NCBI GenBank assembly: GCA_025352915.1
Contig: JANXSA010000068.1
Location: forward strand, 1 to 5,962
Direction: 5' to 3'
DNA: 5,962 bases
DNA from: Rhodospirillales bacterium
GTDB lineage: Bacteria > Pseudomonadota > Alphaproteobacteria > Acetobacterales > Acetobacteraceae
The notes beneath the pieces are model-generated. The model was not told the origin of the DNA. It saw only the letters and a list, made by a program, of their open reading frames with translations, and searched no databases. The first letter of the stretch is position 1. The number at the start of each line of letters is the position of its first letter. This document shows positions 1-5,430 of this stretch, in pieces. The position numbers were made by a program, and so were the translations under genes.

Positions 1-91
1 CGATCAGGGCGGCGGTGGGGGCAATGAAGGCGTCGGGCGCCACCTGCGGGGTGGCGCCCTCGAACGGATAGAGCGGGCCGGCGTCAGGCAT
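1..91 (-). CDS. gamma-carbonic anhydrase-like hexapeptide protein, N-terminal fragment (partial)
   Basis: Reading leftwards from the ATG at 91-89 gives 30 open codons up to the window edge. The peptide begins [12 protein letters not shown] and continues to [16 protein letters not shown]. This opening is typical of the gamma-class carbonic anhydrase / YrdA-PaaY family, left-handed beta-helix trimers in which metal-binding His residues sit further in, beyond the window. The start codon lies inside the end of argC: the 8-nt string ATGCCTGA holds this ATG and the argC TGA, so the gene is probably translationally coupled to argC in one transcript. No separate promoter is visible. Only the first 30 residues are seen, so carbonic anhydrase activity cannot be judged; the metal ligands are out of view. 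Other hexapeptide-repeat proteins with a similar N-terminus remain possible. Confidence 0.72.
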   Translation of the reverse strand, partial: MPDAGPLYPFEGATPQVAPDAFIAPTAALI

Positions 92-1058
92 GCGTGAGCT
101 CGCGGCCGGTGGCGGCATGGTGGGCGAGGCCGAGCATCAGCGCGATGTTCAGCACCGCGGCCCCCGAGGCGCCTTTGCCGAGGTTGTCCAGGCGGGCGAC
201 CAGCACGGCCTGGCGCAGCTTGTCATTGGCGTAGACGCGCAACTCCAGCAGGTCGGTGTCGTTCAGGTCCTCGGCGGTCAGGCGGTCATTGGGCAGGGTC
301 GGGATGACGCGCACCAGGGCGCTGCCCTTGAAGTGGGCGGCGAGAATGGCGTTGAGGTCGGCGCCGGTTGGCCGGCCTGCCAGGGTGTCAAGGTGCAGCG
401 GGATGCTGACCAGCATGCCCTGGCGGAAATGGCCGACCGCGGGGATGAAGATCGGGCGGCGCGACAGGCCGGCATAGAGCTCGGTTTCCGGCACGTGCTT
501 GTGCTCGAAGCCCAGGCCATACAGTTCGAAGGACGGGCCGCCGGAGCTGTCGTGGGCCTCGATCATCGCCTTGCCGCCGCCAGAATAGCCGCTGACGGCG
601 TTGATGGTGACCGGGTGGTCGGCGGCCATGACGCCGGCATCGACCAGCGGACGGATCAGGGCGATCGCGCCGGTGGGGTAGCAGCCGGGGTTGGCGACCT
701 TGCTGGCGGCGGCGATCTTTGCTGCCTGGCCCGGTGCCATTTCGGGGAATCCATAGGCCCAGTCCGGGTTCACCCGATGGGCGGTGCTGGCGTCGAGCAG
801 CTTGGGCGCGCCGGCGCCGAGTTCATCGGCCAGCCGTGTGCTTTCCTTTGCGGCGTCATCGGGCAGGCAGAGCACGACCAAATCGACTTCGCGCATCATC
901 GCCTGGCGCGCCGCCGGGTCCTTGCGTCGCTCGCCGGTCAGGCTGCGCAGGGCAACCCCGTCAAACGCCTCAAGCCGCGTGCGGATGCCGAGCCCCGTGG
1001 TGCCGGCTTCGCCATCGATGAAAACGGTGGCCGCGGATGCCTTGGCGAAATCTGCCAT
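84..1058 (-). CDS. argC: N-acetyl-gamma-glutamyl-phosphate reductase (short, type 2 form)
   Basis: This 324-residue protein catalyses the NADPH-dependent reduction of N-acetylglutamyl phosphate to N-acetylglutamate semialdehyde, the third step of arginine synthesis, in the cytoplasm. A nucleotide-binding loop GEAGTTG lies at residues 16-22. The catalytic cysteine is C126 in NPGCYPTG. The conserved SGYSGGGK stretch is at 156-163, and the acid/base histidine lies in EHKHVPE (185-191). Its length and the [13 protein letters not shown] opening match the shorter, uncommon form of ArgC rather than the roughly 340-residue E. coli-like form. The frame stays open upstream to 1301, but the start at 1058 is chosen because AAGGAGAA lies 6 nt before it and the homologous N-terminus starts here. 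The 3' end overlaps the gamma-carbonic-anhydrase-like gene by 8 nt. It diverges from the EamA transporter across about 150 bp and lies downstream of rplM-rpsI on the same strand, but 2.3 kb away. Identification is secure. Confidence 0.95.
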   Translation of the reverse strand: MADFAKASAATVFIDGEAGTTGLGIRTRLEAFDGVALRSLTGERRKDPAARQAMMREVDLVVLCLPDDAAKESTRLADELGAGAPKLLDASTAHRVNPDWAYGFPEMAPGQAAKIAAASKVANPGCYPTGAIALIRPLVDAGVMAADHPVTINAVSGYSGGGKAMIEAHDSSGGPSFELYGLGFEHKHVPETELYAGLSRRPIFIPAVGHFRQGMLVSIPLHLDTLAGRPTGADLNAILAAHFKGSALVRVIPTLPNDRLTAEDLNDTDLLELRVYANDKLRQAVLVARLDNLGKGASGAAVLNIALMLGLAHHAATGRELTHA

Positions 1059-1064
1059 GTCTAG

Positions 1065-1072
1065 TTCTCCTT
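1065..1072 (-). promoter_or_regulatory. Shine-Dalgarno site of argC
   Basis: On the minus strand the sequence AAGGAGAA ends 6 nt before the ATG at 1058. It is a near-perfect ribosome binding site and rules out the upstream in-frame starts of a much longer open frame. I could not pick a convincing argC promoter in 1073-1210. Confidence 0.85.
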
Positions 1073-1210
1073 CCAGCGGCATGGTTTGCCGTGTGGCGCG
1101 CAGAACGCAAGCAAAACAACGGCCAGCCACTGCCTGTCTTGTATGCAGAAATGCGGATCGCGGGGATGCGATGCCGTTTTGGGGGTGTTCGCACCTGCAC
1201 AATCTGCGGC

Positions 1211-2176
1211 ATGGTGGCGACAGCGGACGGCATTGGAACGAGCAGCGTGGCAGCTTATGGCGTGACGGCGAAGGACGCCGAGAAACCCGGCGGGCCGGCA
1301 AAGCCCGGCATTTTCGACCGGCGGCTGTTGCTGGGCGTCCTGTTCATCTGCCTGTCCGGCGTGGTGTTTCCGGTGATGAACGGCTTCGCCAAGTTGCTGG
1401 GGGCGGAGTATTCAACGCTGCAAGTGTCCTGGGCGCGGGCTTTCGGGCATTTCGTGTTCCTGCTGGCGGCCTTCCTGCCGCGCCATGGCTTGGCGGTGCT
1501 GCGGACGCGGCGGCCGATGATCCAGTTCGGCCGGGCGCTGATGCTCTATATCTCCAACATCTGCTTCTTTTTCGCGGTGGTGTACATCCCGATCGCCGAT
1601 GCCGCGGCGATCAGCATGACCGCGCCGCTGGTCGTCGCCTTGCTGGCCTGGCCGATGCTGGGCGAGCGAACAAACCCGGCGCGGCTGATTGCGCTGGGCA
1701 TCGGATTTACCGGGGTTCTGCTGATCATCCGGCCGGGGACAGACCTGTTCCATTGGGCGTCGCTGTTCGTGGTGGCCAGCGCCATCGGCTATGGCATCTA
1801 TCAGATTCTGACGCGCAAGGTGGCGGGCATCGACTCGCCAGAGACGTCGGCAGTGTATGCACCGGTGTTCGGCGCCATCTTCATGCTGGCGGTGATGCCG
1901 TTCGTGTGGCGCACCCCGGCAACGCTGCTGGACCTCGGCATGTTCATCGGGCTGGGGGTGCTGGGGGCAGTGGGGCACTACTTCGTGGCGCGCGCCCTGA
2001 CGCTGGCGCCGGCCAACCTGGTGTCGCCGTTCCAGTATTTCCAGCTGTTTGCCTCGGTGATCGTCGGCTACGTGTTCTTTGCAGCACTGCCCGATTGGGT
2101 GACCTGGGTGGGGGCGGGAATCATCATGACGTCCGGCCTGTATATCGGGTGGTCGCAGACGAGGGTGGCGAAGTAG
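1211..2176 (+). CDS. EamA/DMT-superfamily inner-membrane transporter
   Basis: The 321-residue product is a drug/metabolite-transporter-type permease with two EamA repeats and about ten predicted membrane helices. Hydrophobic segments begin near residue 38 ([20 protein letters not shown]). The first repeat ends around 131-151 with [20 protein letters not shown] followed by GER, a classic EamA signature. The second repeat runs from about 182 to 312 and ends with [20 protein letters not shown] and a last helix near 297-313. Substrates in this superfamily vary widely (amino acids, nucleosides, metabolites), and nothing here fixes the substrate. The start is uncertain. ATG 1211 gives about 36 cytosolic residues before the first helix but has no Shine-Dalgarno; a weak -10-like CACAAT at 1198-1203 would make it leaderless. 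GTG 1247 after GGAACGAG is an alternative. The gene diverges from argC and ends 6 nt before an inverted-repeat element. Confidence 0.85.
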   Translation: MVATADGIGTSSVAAYGVTAKDAEKPGGPAKPGIFDRRLLLGVLFICLSGVVFPVMNGFAKLLGAEYSTLQVSWARAFGHFVFLLAAFLPRHGLAVLRTRRPMIQFGRALMLYISNICFFFAVVYIPIADAAAISMTAPLVVALLAWPMLGERTNPARLIALGIGFTGVLLIIRPGTDLFHWASLFVVASAIGYGIYQILTRKVAGIDSPETSAVYAPVFGAIFMLAVMPFVWRTPATLLDLGMFIGLGVLGAVGHYFVARALTLAPANLVSPFQYFQLFASVIVGYVFFAALPDWVTWVGAGIIMTSGLYIGWSQTRVAK

Positions 2177-2182
2177 AAAGAA

Positions 2183-2314
2183 TCTTCTTTTTGTGAACAA
2201 AAAGAAGCAAAAAAACTTTATCCATTAGGGCGCGGGCAATTTCGGGTATCGCTGAGGATGGCCCGGTGCCATCGGATGAAGTTTTTTTGCTTCTTTTTGT
2301 TCACAAAAAGAAGA
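2183..2314. repeat. Intergenic nested inverted-repeat element, copy 1
   Basis: Two 41-nt arms at 2183-2223 and 2274-2314 are reverse complements, with only T2219 against G2278 differing, which is a G-U wobble in RNA. They are separated by 50 nt. Each arm is itself a palindrome: CTTCTTTTTGT and ACAAAAAGAAG flank a 2-nt centre (2185-2207 and 2291-2313 form the core), followed on the inner side by an A7 or T7 run. The central 50 nt contain shorter complementary GC-rich blocks (CGGGC near 2233-2237 and GCCCG near 2261-2265). The element begins 6 nt after the transporter stop and ends 7 nt before the SD of the next gene. It resembles a non-coding palindromic repeat or MITE-like unit. It has no U-run in the position of a classical terminator, but it could still stall transcription or block read-through. 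A diverged copy lies at 3208-3324. Confidence 0.85.
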
Positions 2315-2333
2315 CTTCCTTGGAGGGATACAC

Positions 2334-3080
2334 ATGATCCTATCGGGCAAGATCGCCCTGGTCACCGGCGCCGGCAAGAACATCGGCCGCGCCATCGCCT
2401 TGACCCTGGCGCGCGATGGCGCGGCGGTGGTGGTGAACGGGCGCAGCGACGCTGCCGCAGTGGACGAAGTGGTGGCCGCGATTCGCGCTGCCGGCGGCAC
2501 CGCGATGGCGGCGATGGCCGATGTGGCTGACCGCGATCAGGCGCGCGCGCTGGCCGAGCGCGTGGCCGGTGAGATGGGCGGGATCGACATCCTGGTCAGC
2601 AATGCCGGGCTGCGGCGGCAGACGAAATATCTCGACATCTCGCTGGCCGAATGGCGCGAGATCATGTCGGTGGCACTGGACGGGGCGTTCTTCCTGTCGC
2701 AGGCGGCAATTCCGCACATGATCGCGCGCGGCGGCGGGGCGATCATCGCCATGTCCGGCATGTCCAACCATGTCGGCACGCCGAACCGGGCGCATGTCTC
2801 GGCCAGCAAGGCGGCGCTGGAGGGGTTGATGCGCTCGCTGGCGGTGGAATTCGGCGGCCAGAACATCCGCGCCAACTGTATCGCACCCGGGGCGATCGAC
2901 ACGGTGCGCGGGGCCTCGGCCGGGGTGCTGCCGAATACGCTGACGCTGGAGGGCACGCCGCTGGGACGGCGCGGCACGGTGGATGAGATCGCTGCCATGG
3001 TGCGGCTGCTGGCGGGGCCCGAGGGGGCGTATATCACCGGGCAGACTTTGCATGTGAATGGTGGGGTATTCCTGACCTAA
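2334..3080 (+). CDS. Short-chain dehydrogenase/reductase-like protein lacking most of the catalytic tetrad
   Basis: This 248-residue classical-length SDR has a Rossmann fold. The glycine-rich cofactor motif TGAGKNIG is at 11-18, MADVAD at 61-66 matches the usual adenine-ring-binding Asp position, and the structural NAG is at 90-92. The C-terminal stretch ITGQTLHVNGG is typical of FabG-like members. Oddly, aligning to the family's Asn-Ser-Tyr-Lys tetrad gives A114 for Asn (VALDG for VNLxG), G142 for Ser (S141 is one place off), V155 for Tyr (HVSASK for YxxxK), and only K159 kept. From memory, some FabG-like SDRs share a RAHV...K motif in this place, so this may be a real subfamily rather than decay; the frame is intact and GC3-rich. 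The start is set by GGAGGG at 2322-2327, 6 nt before the ATG. Substrate is unknown and ordinary Tyr-based oxidoreductase chemistry is doubtful. It lies alone between two repeat copies. Confidence 0.88.
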   Translation: MILSGKIALVTGAGKNIGRAIALTLARDGAAVVVNGRSDAAAVDEVVAAIRAAGGTAMAAMADVADRDQARALAERVAGEMGGIDILVSNAGLRRQTKYLDISLAEWREIMSVALDGAFFLSQAAIPHMIARGGGAIIAMSGMSNHVGTPNRAHVSASKAALEGLMRSLAVEFGGQNIRANCIAPGAIDTVRGASAGVLPNTLTLEGTPLGRRGTVDEIAAMVRLLAGPEGAYITGQTLHVNGGVFLT

Positions 3081-3109
3081 AAAGCTTGTGTTGCGGTCGT
3101 TGCGGGAAC

Positions 3110-3181
3110 GTGGCCCAGGCGCCCGGCGTGGCCGCGCCGCCCACCATCACCACCCCGCCGCGCGATTTCGGGCCGGCCTGA
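3110..3181 (+). pseudogene. Possible C-terminal coding remnant of an unknown protein
   Basis: Between the SDR stop and the second repeat there is a short frame ending in TGA at 3179-3181. It reads VAQAPGVAAPPTITTPP and then RDFGPA. From 3119 to the stop, 19 of the 20 codons end in G or C, which is what real coding DNA of this genome shows and is unlike the flanking AT-rich repeats. There is no start codon with a ribosome site and no room for a domain, so this looks like the tail of a gene whose rest was lost. The Pro/Thr-rich tail does not identify a family to me. It could also be chance in GC-rich DNA; I hold it only as a candidate. Confidence 0.3.
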
Positions 3182-3207
3182 GGCGAATGGAGCAGGGAAG
3201 AAAGCGT

Positions 3208-3324
3208 GTTCTTTTTTGAAAAAGAACCAAAAAACTTCTATCCATTTGCGCCCGGTCTGACCCAGTTACGCCGGACGCAAACGGACAAAAAGTCTTTTTG
3301 CTTCTTTTTCTTCAGAAAAAGGAG
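3208..3324. repeat. Intergenic nested inverted-repeat element, copy 2 (diverged)
   Basis: The left arm starts with the palindrome GTTCTTTTT-TG-AAAAAGAAC (3208-3227), followed by an A-run, ACTTC and TATCCATTTGCGCCCGG (3239-3255). The right arm, read in reverse complement from 3324, has the palindrome CTCCTTTTTCT-GA-AGAAAAAGAAG, then an A-run, GACTT and TGTCCGTTTGCGTCCGG (3287-3271). The inner 17-nt blocks match at 14 positions. The order palindrome, A-run, ACTT, ATCC is the same as in the element at 2183-2314, so the two are copies of one family, but this one is less regular. The 321 bp from 3081 to 3401 hold no intact gene: they contain the possible coding scrap at 3110-3181, this repeat and the rpsI terminator. 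Short open frames across the repeat are translations of A/T runs and not genes. Confidence 0.78.
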
Positions 3325-3348
3325 ATTCTTCCTCCTCCTTCGCTCACG

Positions 3349-3376
3349 AAAAAAGGGCCGTGCCGAAGCACGACCC
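3349..3376 (-). terminator. Rho-independent terminator of rplM-rpsI
   Basis: On the minus strand, 26 nt after the rpsI stop, the sequence GGGTCGTGC-TTCG-GCACGGCCC is followed by TTTTTT. The stem has 9 pairs, one of them a G-U wobble, closed by a stable UUCG tetraloop, and the U6 run follows immediately. This is a textbook intrinsic terminator and suggests that the ribosomal transcript ends here rather than running on to argC. Confidence 0.93.
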
Positions 3377-3401
3377 CTGATTTCGTCCGCAGACCGCCGG
3401 C

Positions 3402-3893
3402 TCAGCGCTTGCTGAACTGGAAGCTCCGGCGGGCCTTGGCGCGGCCGTACTTCTTGCGTTCCACCGCGCGGCTGTCACGGGTGAGGAAGCCGGCGATCTT
3501 GAGGATGCCGCGCAGTTCCGGCTCGTAATAGGTCAGCGCGCGGGTGATGCCGTGGCGCAGCGCGCCGGCCTGGCCGGACAGGCCGCCGCCGTTCACCGTG
3601 CAGAACACGTCGAACTGGTTGTAACGATCGGCCACCAGGAAGGGCTGGGTGATCAGCATGCGCAGCACCGGGCGGGCGAAATACTGACCGACCTTCTTGC
3701 CGTTGACGACGATCTCGCCCTTGCCGGGCTTGATCCACACGCGGGCGATGGCGTTCTTGCGCCGCCCGGTGGCGTAGCTGCGGCCAAGCGCGTCGCGCTT
3801 CGGCTCACGCTTCGGCGCGTCAGACAGGGCAACGGTTTGGGCGACCGCAAGGTCCTTGAGGTCGGCGAGGGTGCGGGACTGGGTTTCGGACAT
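3402..3893 (-). CDS. rpsI: 30S ribosomal protein S9 (uS9)
   Basis: The 163-residue product is S9, a small-subunit head protein whose C-terminal tail reaches the P-site tRNA. The conserved core begins at [14 protein letters not shown] (40-53). The family signature [19 protein letters not shown] is at 102-120, and the basic tail [20 protein letters not shown] followed by QFSKR ends the protein. A roughly 38-residue N-terminal extension relative to E. coli S9 (about 130 residues) is usual in alphaproteobacteria. The ATG at 3893 follows the rplM stop by 4 nt and has a GAGGGG ribosome site inside the end of rplM, so the two are co-transcribed and probably translationally coupled. The strong hairpin with U-run at 3349-3376 lies just downstream. 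Nothing is missing or odd in the protein. Confidence 0.98.
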   Translation of the reverse strand: MSETQSRTLADLKDLAVAQTVALSDAPKREPKRDALGRSYATGRRKNAIARVWIKPGKGEIVVNGKKVGQYFARPVLRMLITQPFLVADRYNQFDVFCTVNGGGLSGQAGALRHGITRALTYYEPELRGILKIAGFLTRDSRAVERKKYGRAKARRSFQFSKR

Positions 3894-3897
3894 GCGC

Positions 3898-4365
3898 TCA
3901 GCCCCTCTTGTTTTTCGGATTCAGGGCGGCGACGTCCAGCGACTTCGGCTGCTGCCCGTCATGCGGGTGCGTGGCGCCGGCATAGACATACAGATGCTTC
4001 ATCTGCTTGCGCTGCAACGGGCCGCGCGTGATCATGCGCTCGACCGCCTTTTCCAGCACGCGCTCGGGGTGCGCACTGGCCAGGCGCTCGCCCTGGGTGC
4101 GGCCCTTGATGCCGCCGGCATAGCCGGTGTGGTAGTAGAACACCGACTGCTCGGCCTTGTTGCCGGTCAGCTTCACCTTGTCGGCGTTGATCACGACGAC
4201 GTTGTCGCCGCAATCGACATGCGGGGTGAAGGTGGGCTTGTGCTTGCCGCGAAGACGGTTGGCGATGATGACCGCGAGACGGCCGAGCACCAGGCCCTCC
4301 GCGTCGATCAGCAGCCAGTCCTTCTTGACCTCCGCAGGCTTAAGCGAGAGGGTGGTCTTGAGCAT
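3898..4365 (-). CDS. rplM: 50S ribosomal protein L13 (uL13)
   Basis: The 155-residue product is L13, an early-assembly large-subunit protein that binds 23S rRNA. Recognisable blocks are [19 protein letters not shown] (14-32), [20 protein letters not shown] (39-58), the HTGYAGGIK region (79-87) and the family signature ending in [17 protein letters not shown] (114-130). The length is about a dozen residues more than E. coli L13, as is usual in this class. The frame is open upstream to 4449, but MLKTTL at 4365 is chosen because AAGGGGA lies about 6 nt before it, the promoter sits just upstream and homologues begin here. It is the first gene of the rplM-rpsI operon, with 4 nt between the genes. 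Confidence 0.98.
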   Translation of the reverse strand: MLKTTLSLKPAEVKKDWLLIDAEGLVLGRLAVIIANRLRGKHKPTFTPHVDCGDNVVVINADKVKLTGNKAEQSVFYYHTGYAGGIKGRTQGERLASAHPERVLEKAVERMITRGPLQRKQMKHLYVYAGATHPHDGQQPKSLDVAALNPKNKRG

Positions 4366-4390
4366 GAGTGTCCCCTTGAACAGGCGGCGG

Positions 4391-4419
4391 CTTATGCCGT
4401 TTGTAGGCTGATCCGTCAA
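4391..4419 (-). promoter_or_regulatory. Sigma70-type promoter of rplM-rpsI
   Basis: On the minus strand TTGACG (4419-4414) and CATAAG (4396-4391) are separated by exactly 17 nt. The -35 box differs from consensus in one base and the -10 box is moderate. Transcription would start near 4384, about 20 nt before the rplM ATG, leaving a short leader that contains the AAGGGGA ribosome site. Confidence 0.68.
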
Positions 4420-4430
4420 GGGGTTGTGAG

Positions 4431-4450
4431 TGTGGTATAATAATACCACA
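4431..4450. promoter_or_regulatory. Perfect 20-bp palindrome, candidate operator
   Basis: TGTGGTATAATAATACCACA consists of two perfect 8-bp arms with a 4-nt AATA centre. It lies 11 bp upstream of the -35 box of rplM and just before the start region of the divergent NAD(P)-binding gene. On the plus strand it contains TGG-TATAAT (4433-4441), an extended -10 element, so a protein bound here could block a plus-strand promoter. The TGGTAT...ATACCA core recalls operators of GntR-type regulators, but no regulator gene is present in the window to support that. Confidence 0.5.
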
Positions 4451-4453
4451 TGA

Positions 4454-4483
4454 TTGTCCGCCCTGCCCCGCCCTCCCTATAGT
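4454..4483 (+). promoter_or_regulatory. Candidate promoter giving a leaderless transcript
   Basis: TTGTCC (4454-4459) and TATAGT (4478-4483) are 18 nt apart. The -10 box ends 6 nt before the ATG at 4490, so transcription would begin at or next to the start codon. No purine-rich ribosome site precedes that ATG, which agrees with a leaderless mRNA. An alternative is the extended -10 TGGTATAAT at 4433-4441, which would give a leader of about 40 nt. Confidence 0.5.
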
Positions 4484-4489
4484 CGCTTC

Positions 4490-5365
4490 ATGAAGCGGGT
4501 TCACGTTATCGCCGCCACCGGCCGGTCGGGCCAGGCTTTGTGCCGGGCGCTGATGGCGCGCGGGGTCGAGGTGGTCCCCGTGGTGCGCGATCCCGGCAAG
4601 TTTGGCGCCACCGCCCTGCCCTTCACAGCGCGACAGGCCGATCTTGGCGATGCCGGCGCGCTGGCGAACGCGCTGGCCGATGCGACCCATATCGCCAGCG
4701 CCGCGCATGCCCGCCACGCCAGCGCCATCCTGGCCGTGGCCCCGCCCGCCGCCCGCATCGTCCTGATGGGCAGCACGCGGCGCTTCACCCGATGGCCGGA
4801 CGATCACGGCCGCGGCGTGATCGCCGGCGAGGCCGCCCTGCGCGCCTGGGGCGGCGACGGGGTGATCCTGCACCCCACCATGATCTATGGCGCCGAGGGC
4901 GAGAACAATGTCCGCCGCCTCGCCGCCCTGGCCCGCCGCCTGCCGGTGCTGCCGCTGCCCGCCGGCGGGCGCAGCCTGGTGCAACCGATCCACCAGGACG
5001 ATGTGACCGACTGTCTGGTGGCCGCCCTGGCGCGTCCCTGGGGCTCGCCGCAAGCGGTGGTGATCGCCGGACCCGCGACCCTGACCTATGCCGATTTCAT
5101 CCGCGCCATCGCCCACGCTGCCGGGCTGCGCCCCCCGCGCATCCTGCCGCTGCCGGCCTGGCTGCTGATGGCGCTGAGCCCGCTCACCGCCGTGCCCGGC
5201 CTGCCTCGCATCCGCATCCCGGAAATCCGCCGCCTCCTGGAAGACAAAGCCTTCGCCATCGACGACATGCGCACCCTGCTCGGCGTGACGCCTCGGCCCC
5301 TGGCCGAAGGGCTGGCGCAGACGTTAGGAAGGCCGGGGCTCCGCCCTGGACCAGTTCGAGCCTGA
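4490..5365 (+). CDS. Atypical extended-SDR / NAD(P)H-binding epimerase-like protein
   Basis: The 291-residue protein has an N-terminal Rossmann fold: VHVIAATGRSGQALCRALMA (4-23) with the TGxxG cofactor loop at 10-14. NAD-dependent epimerase/dehydratase-like blocks follow: VLMGSTRRF (91-99), VILHPTMIYG (125-134), then N140, and VQPIHQDDV (164-172) where relatives carry a substrate-contact strand. The YxxxK pair of active epimerases is absent: the aligned stretch reads H106-GRG-V110 before AGEAAL. This places it with atypical, NmrA/NDUFA9-like SDRs that bind a dinucleotide but may not follow standard chemistry. Substrate is unknown. The start at ATG 4490 is favoured because the conserved strand begins there and TATAGT sits just upstream; an in-frame TTG at 4454 is possible. 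The last dozen residues (GRPGLRPGPVRA) are encoded within and just after a hairpin repeat and may not be conserved. Confidence 0.8.
   Translation: MKRVHVIAATGRSGQALCRALMARGVEVVPVVRDPGKFGATALPFTARQADLGDAGALANALADATHIASAAHARHASAILAVAPPAARIVLMGSTRRFTRWPDDHGRGVIAGEAALRAWGGDGVILHPTMIYGAEGENNVRRLAALARRLPVLPLPAGGRSLVQPIHQDDVTDCLVAALARPWGSPQAVVIAGPATLTYADFIRAIAHAAGLRPPRILPLPAWLLMALSPLTAVPGLPRIRIPEIRRLLEDKAFAIDDMRTLLGVTPRPLAEGLAQTLGRPGLRPGPVRA
5324..5350. repeat. Hairpin repeat at the 3' end of the NAD(P)-binding gene (arm a)
   Basis: CCGGGGC (5333-5339), loop TCC and GCCCTGG (5343-5349) form a 7-pair stem with one G-U. The block with its flank TTAGGAAGG is an inverted, imperfect copy of the block at 5401-5430. 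It overlaps the last coding residues of the plus-strand gene. It resembles the short GGGGC-loop-GCCCC intergenic units common in high-GC alphaproteobacteria. It could help end transcription, though no U-run follows. Confidence 0.5.
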
Positions 5366-5400
5366 GGTCCCCGCTTCCGTGGGCACTCGATGGTAGTGGA

Positions 5401-5430
5401 TCCAGCGGCAAAGCCTCTGGTCTTCCCTTA
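5401..5430. repeat. Hairpin repeat at the 3' end of the hydrolase gene (arm b)
   Basis: CCAGCGGC (5402-5409), loop AAA and GCCTCTGG (5413-5420) form an 8-pair stem with one mismatch, followed on the plus strand by TCTTCCCTTA. Its reverse complement aligns with 5324-5350 (TAAGGGAAG against TTAGGAAGG, then the hairpin, then TGGA). The hydrolase stop codon TAA lies at its edge. Sitting between convergent genes, the pair may separate their transcripts. Confidence 0.5.

Noticed and set aside
90..1064. Long plus-strand open frame antisense to argC
   Set aside because: It mirrors argC in a high-GC region. Its translation has no recognisable domain, while the opposite strand encodes a full ArgC with motifs and an SD site.
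1037..1210. Longer N-terminus for the EamA transporter
   Set aside because: The upstream part overlaps the argC start region, has no ribosome site, and its sequence is unlike a transporter leader.
1059..1301. N-terminal extension of the argC frame upstream of 1058
   Set aside because: The extra residues are Arg/Pro/Cys-rich and unlike ArgC. AAGGAGAA just before 1058 and homologous starts fix the shorter form, and the extension would run into the divergent transporter gene.
2183..2223. First palindromic arm as a classical terminator for the transporter gene
   Set aside because: The hairpin is AT-rich and followed by A's rather than U's on the plus strand, so it does not fit an intrinsic terminator; recorded as a repeat instead.
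2183..3324. CRISPR array or insertion sequence
   Set aside because: There are only two copies of a palindromic element with no regular spacers, and no transposase gene lies between or beside them.
3206..3415. Small Lys/Phe-rich open frame across the second repeat
   Set aside because: It is a translation of the A/T runs and the rpsI terminator; there is no ribosome site or domain.
4340..5116. Minus-strand open frame of 258 codons opposite the NAD(P)-binding gene
   Set aside because: It is Gly/Ala/His-rich without family motifs and overlaps both rplM and the plus-strand gene, whose Rossmann motifs are clear.
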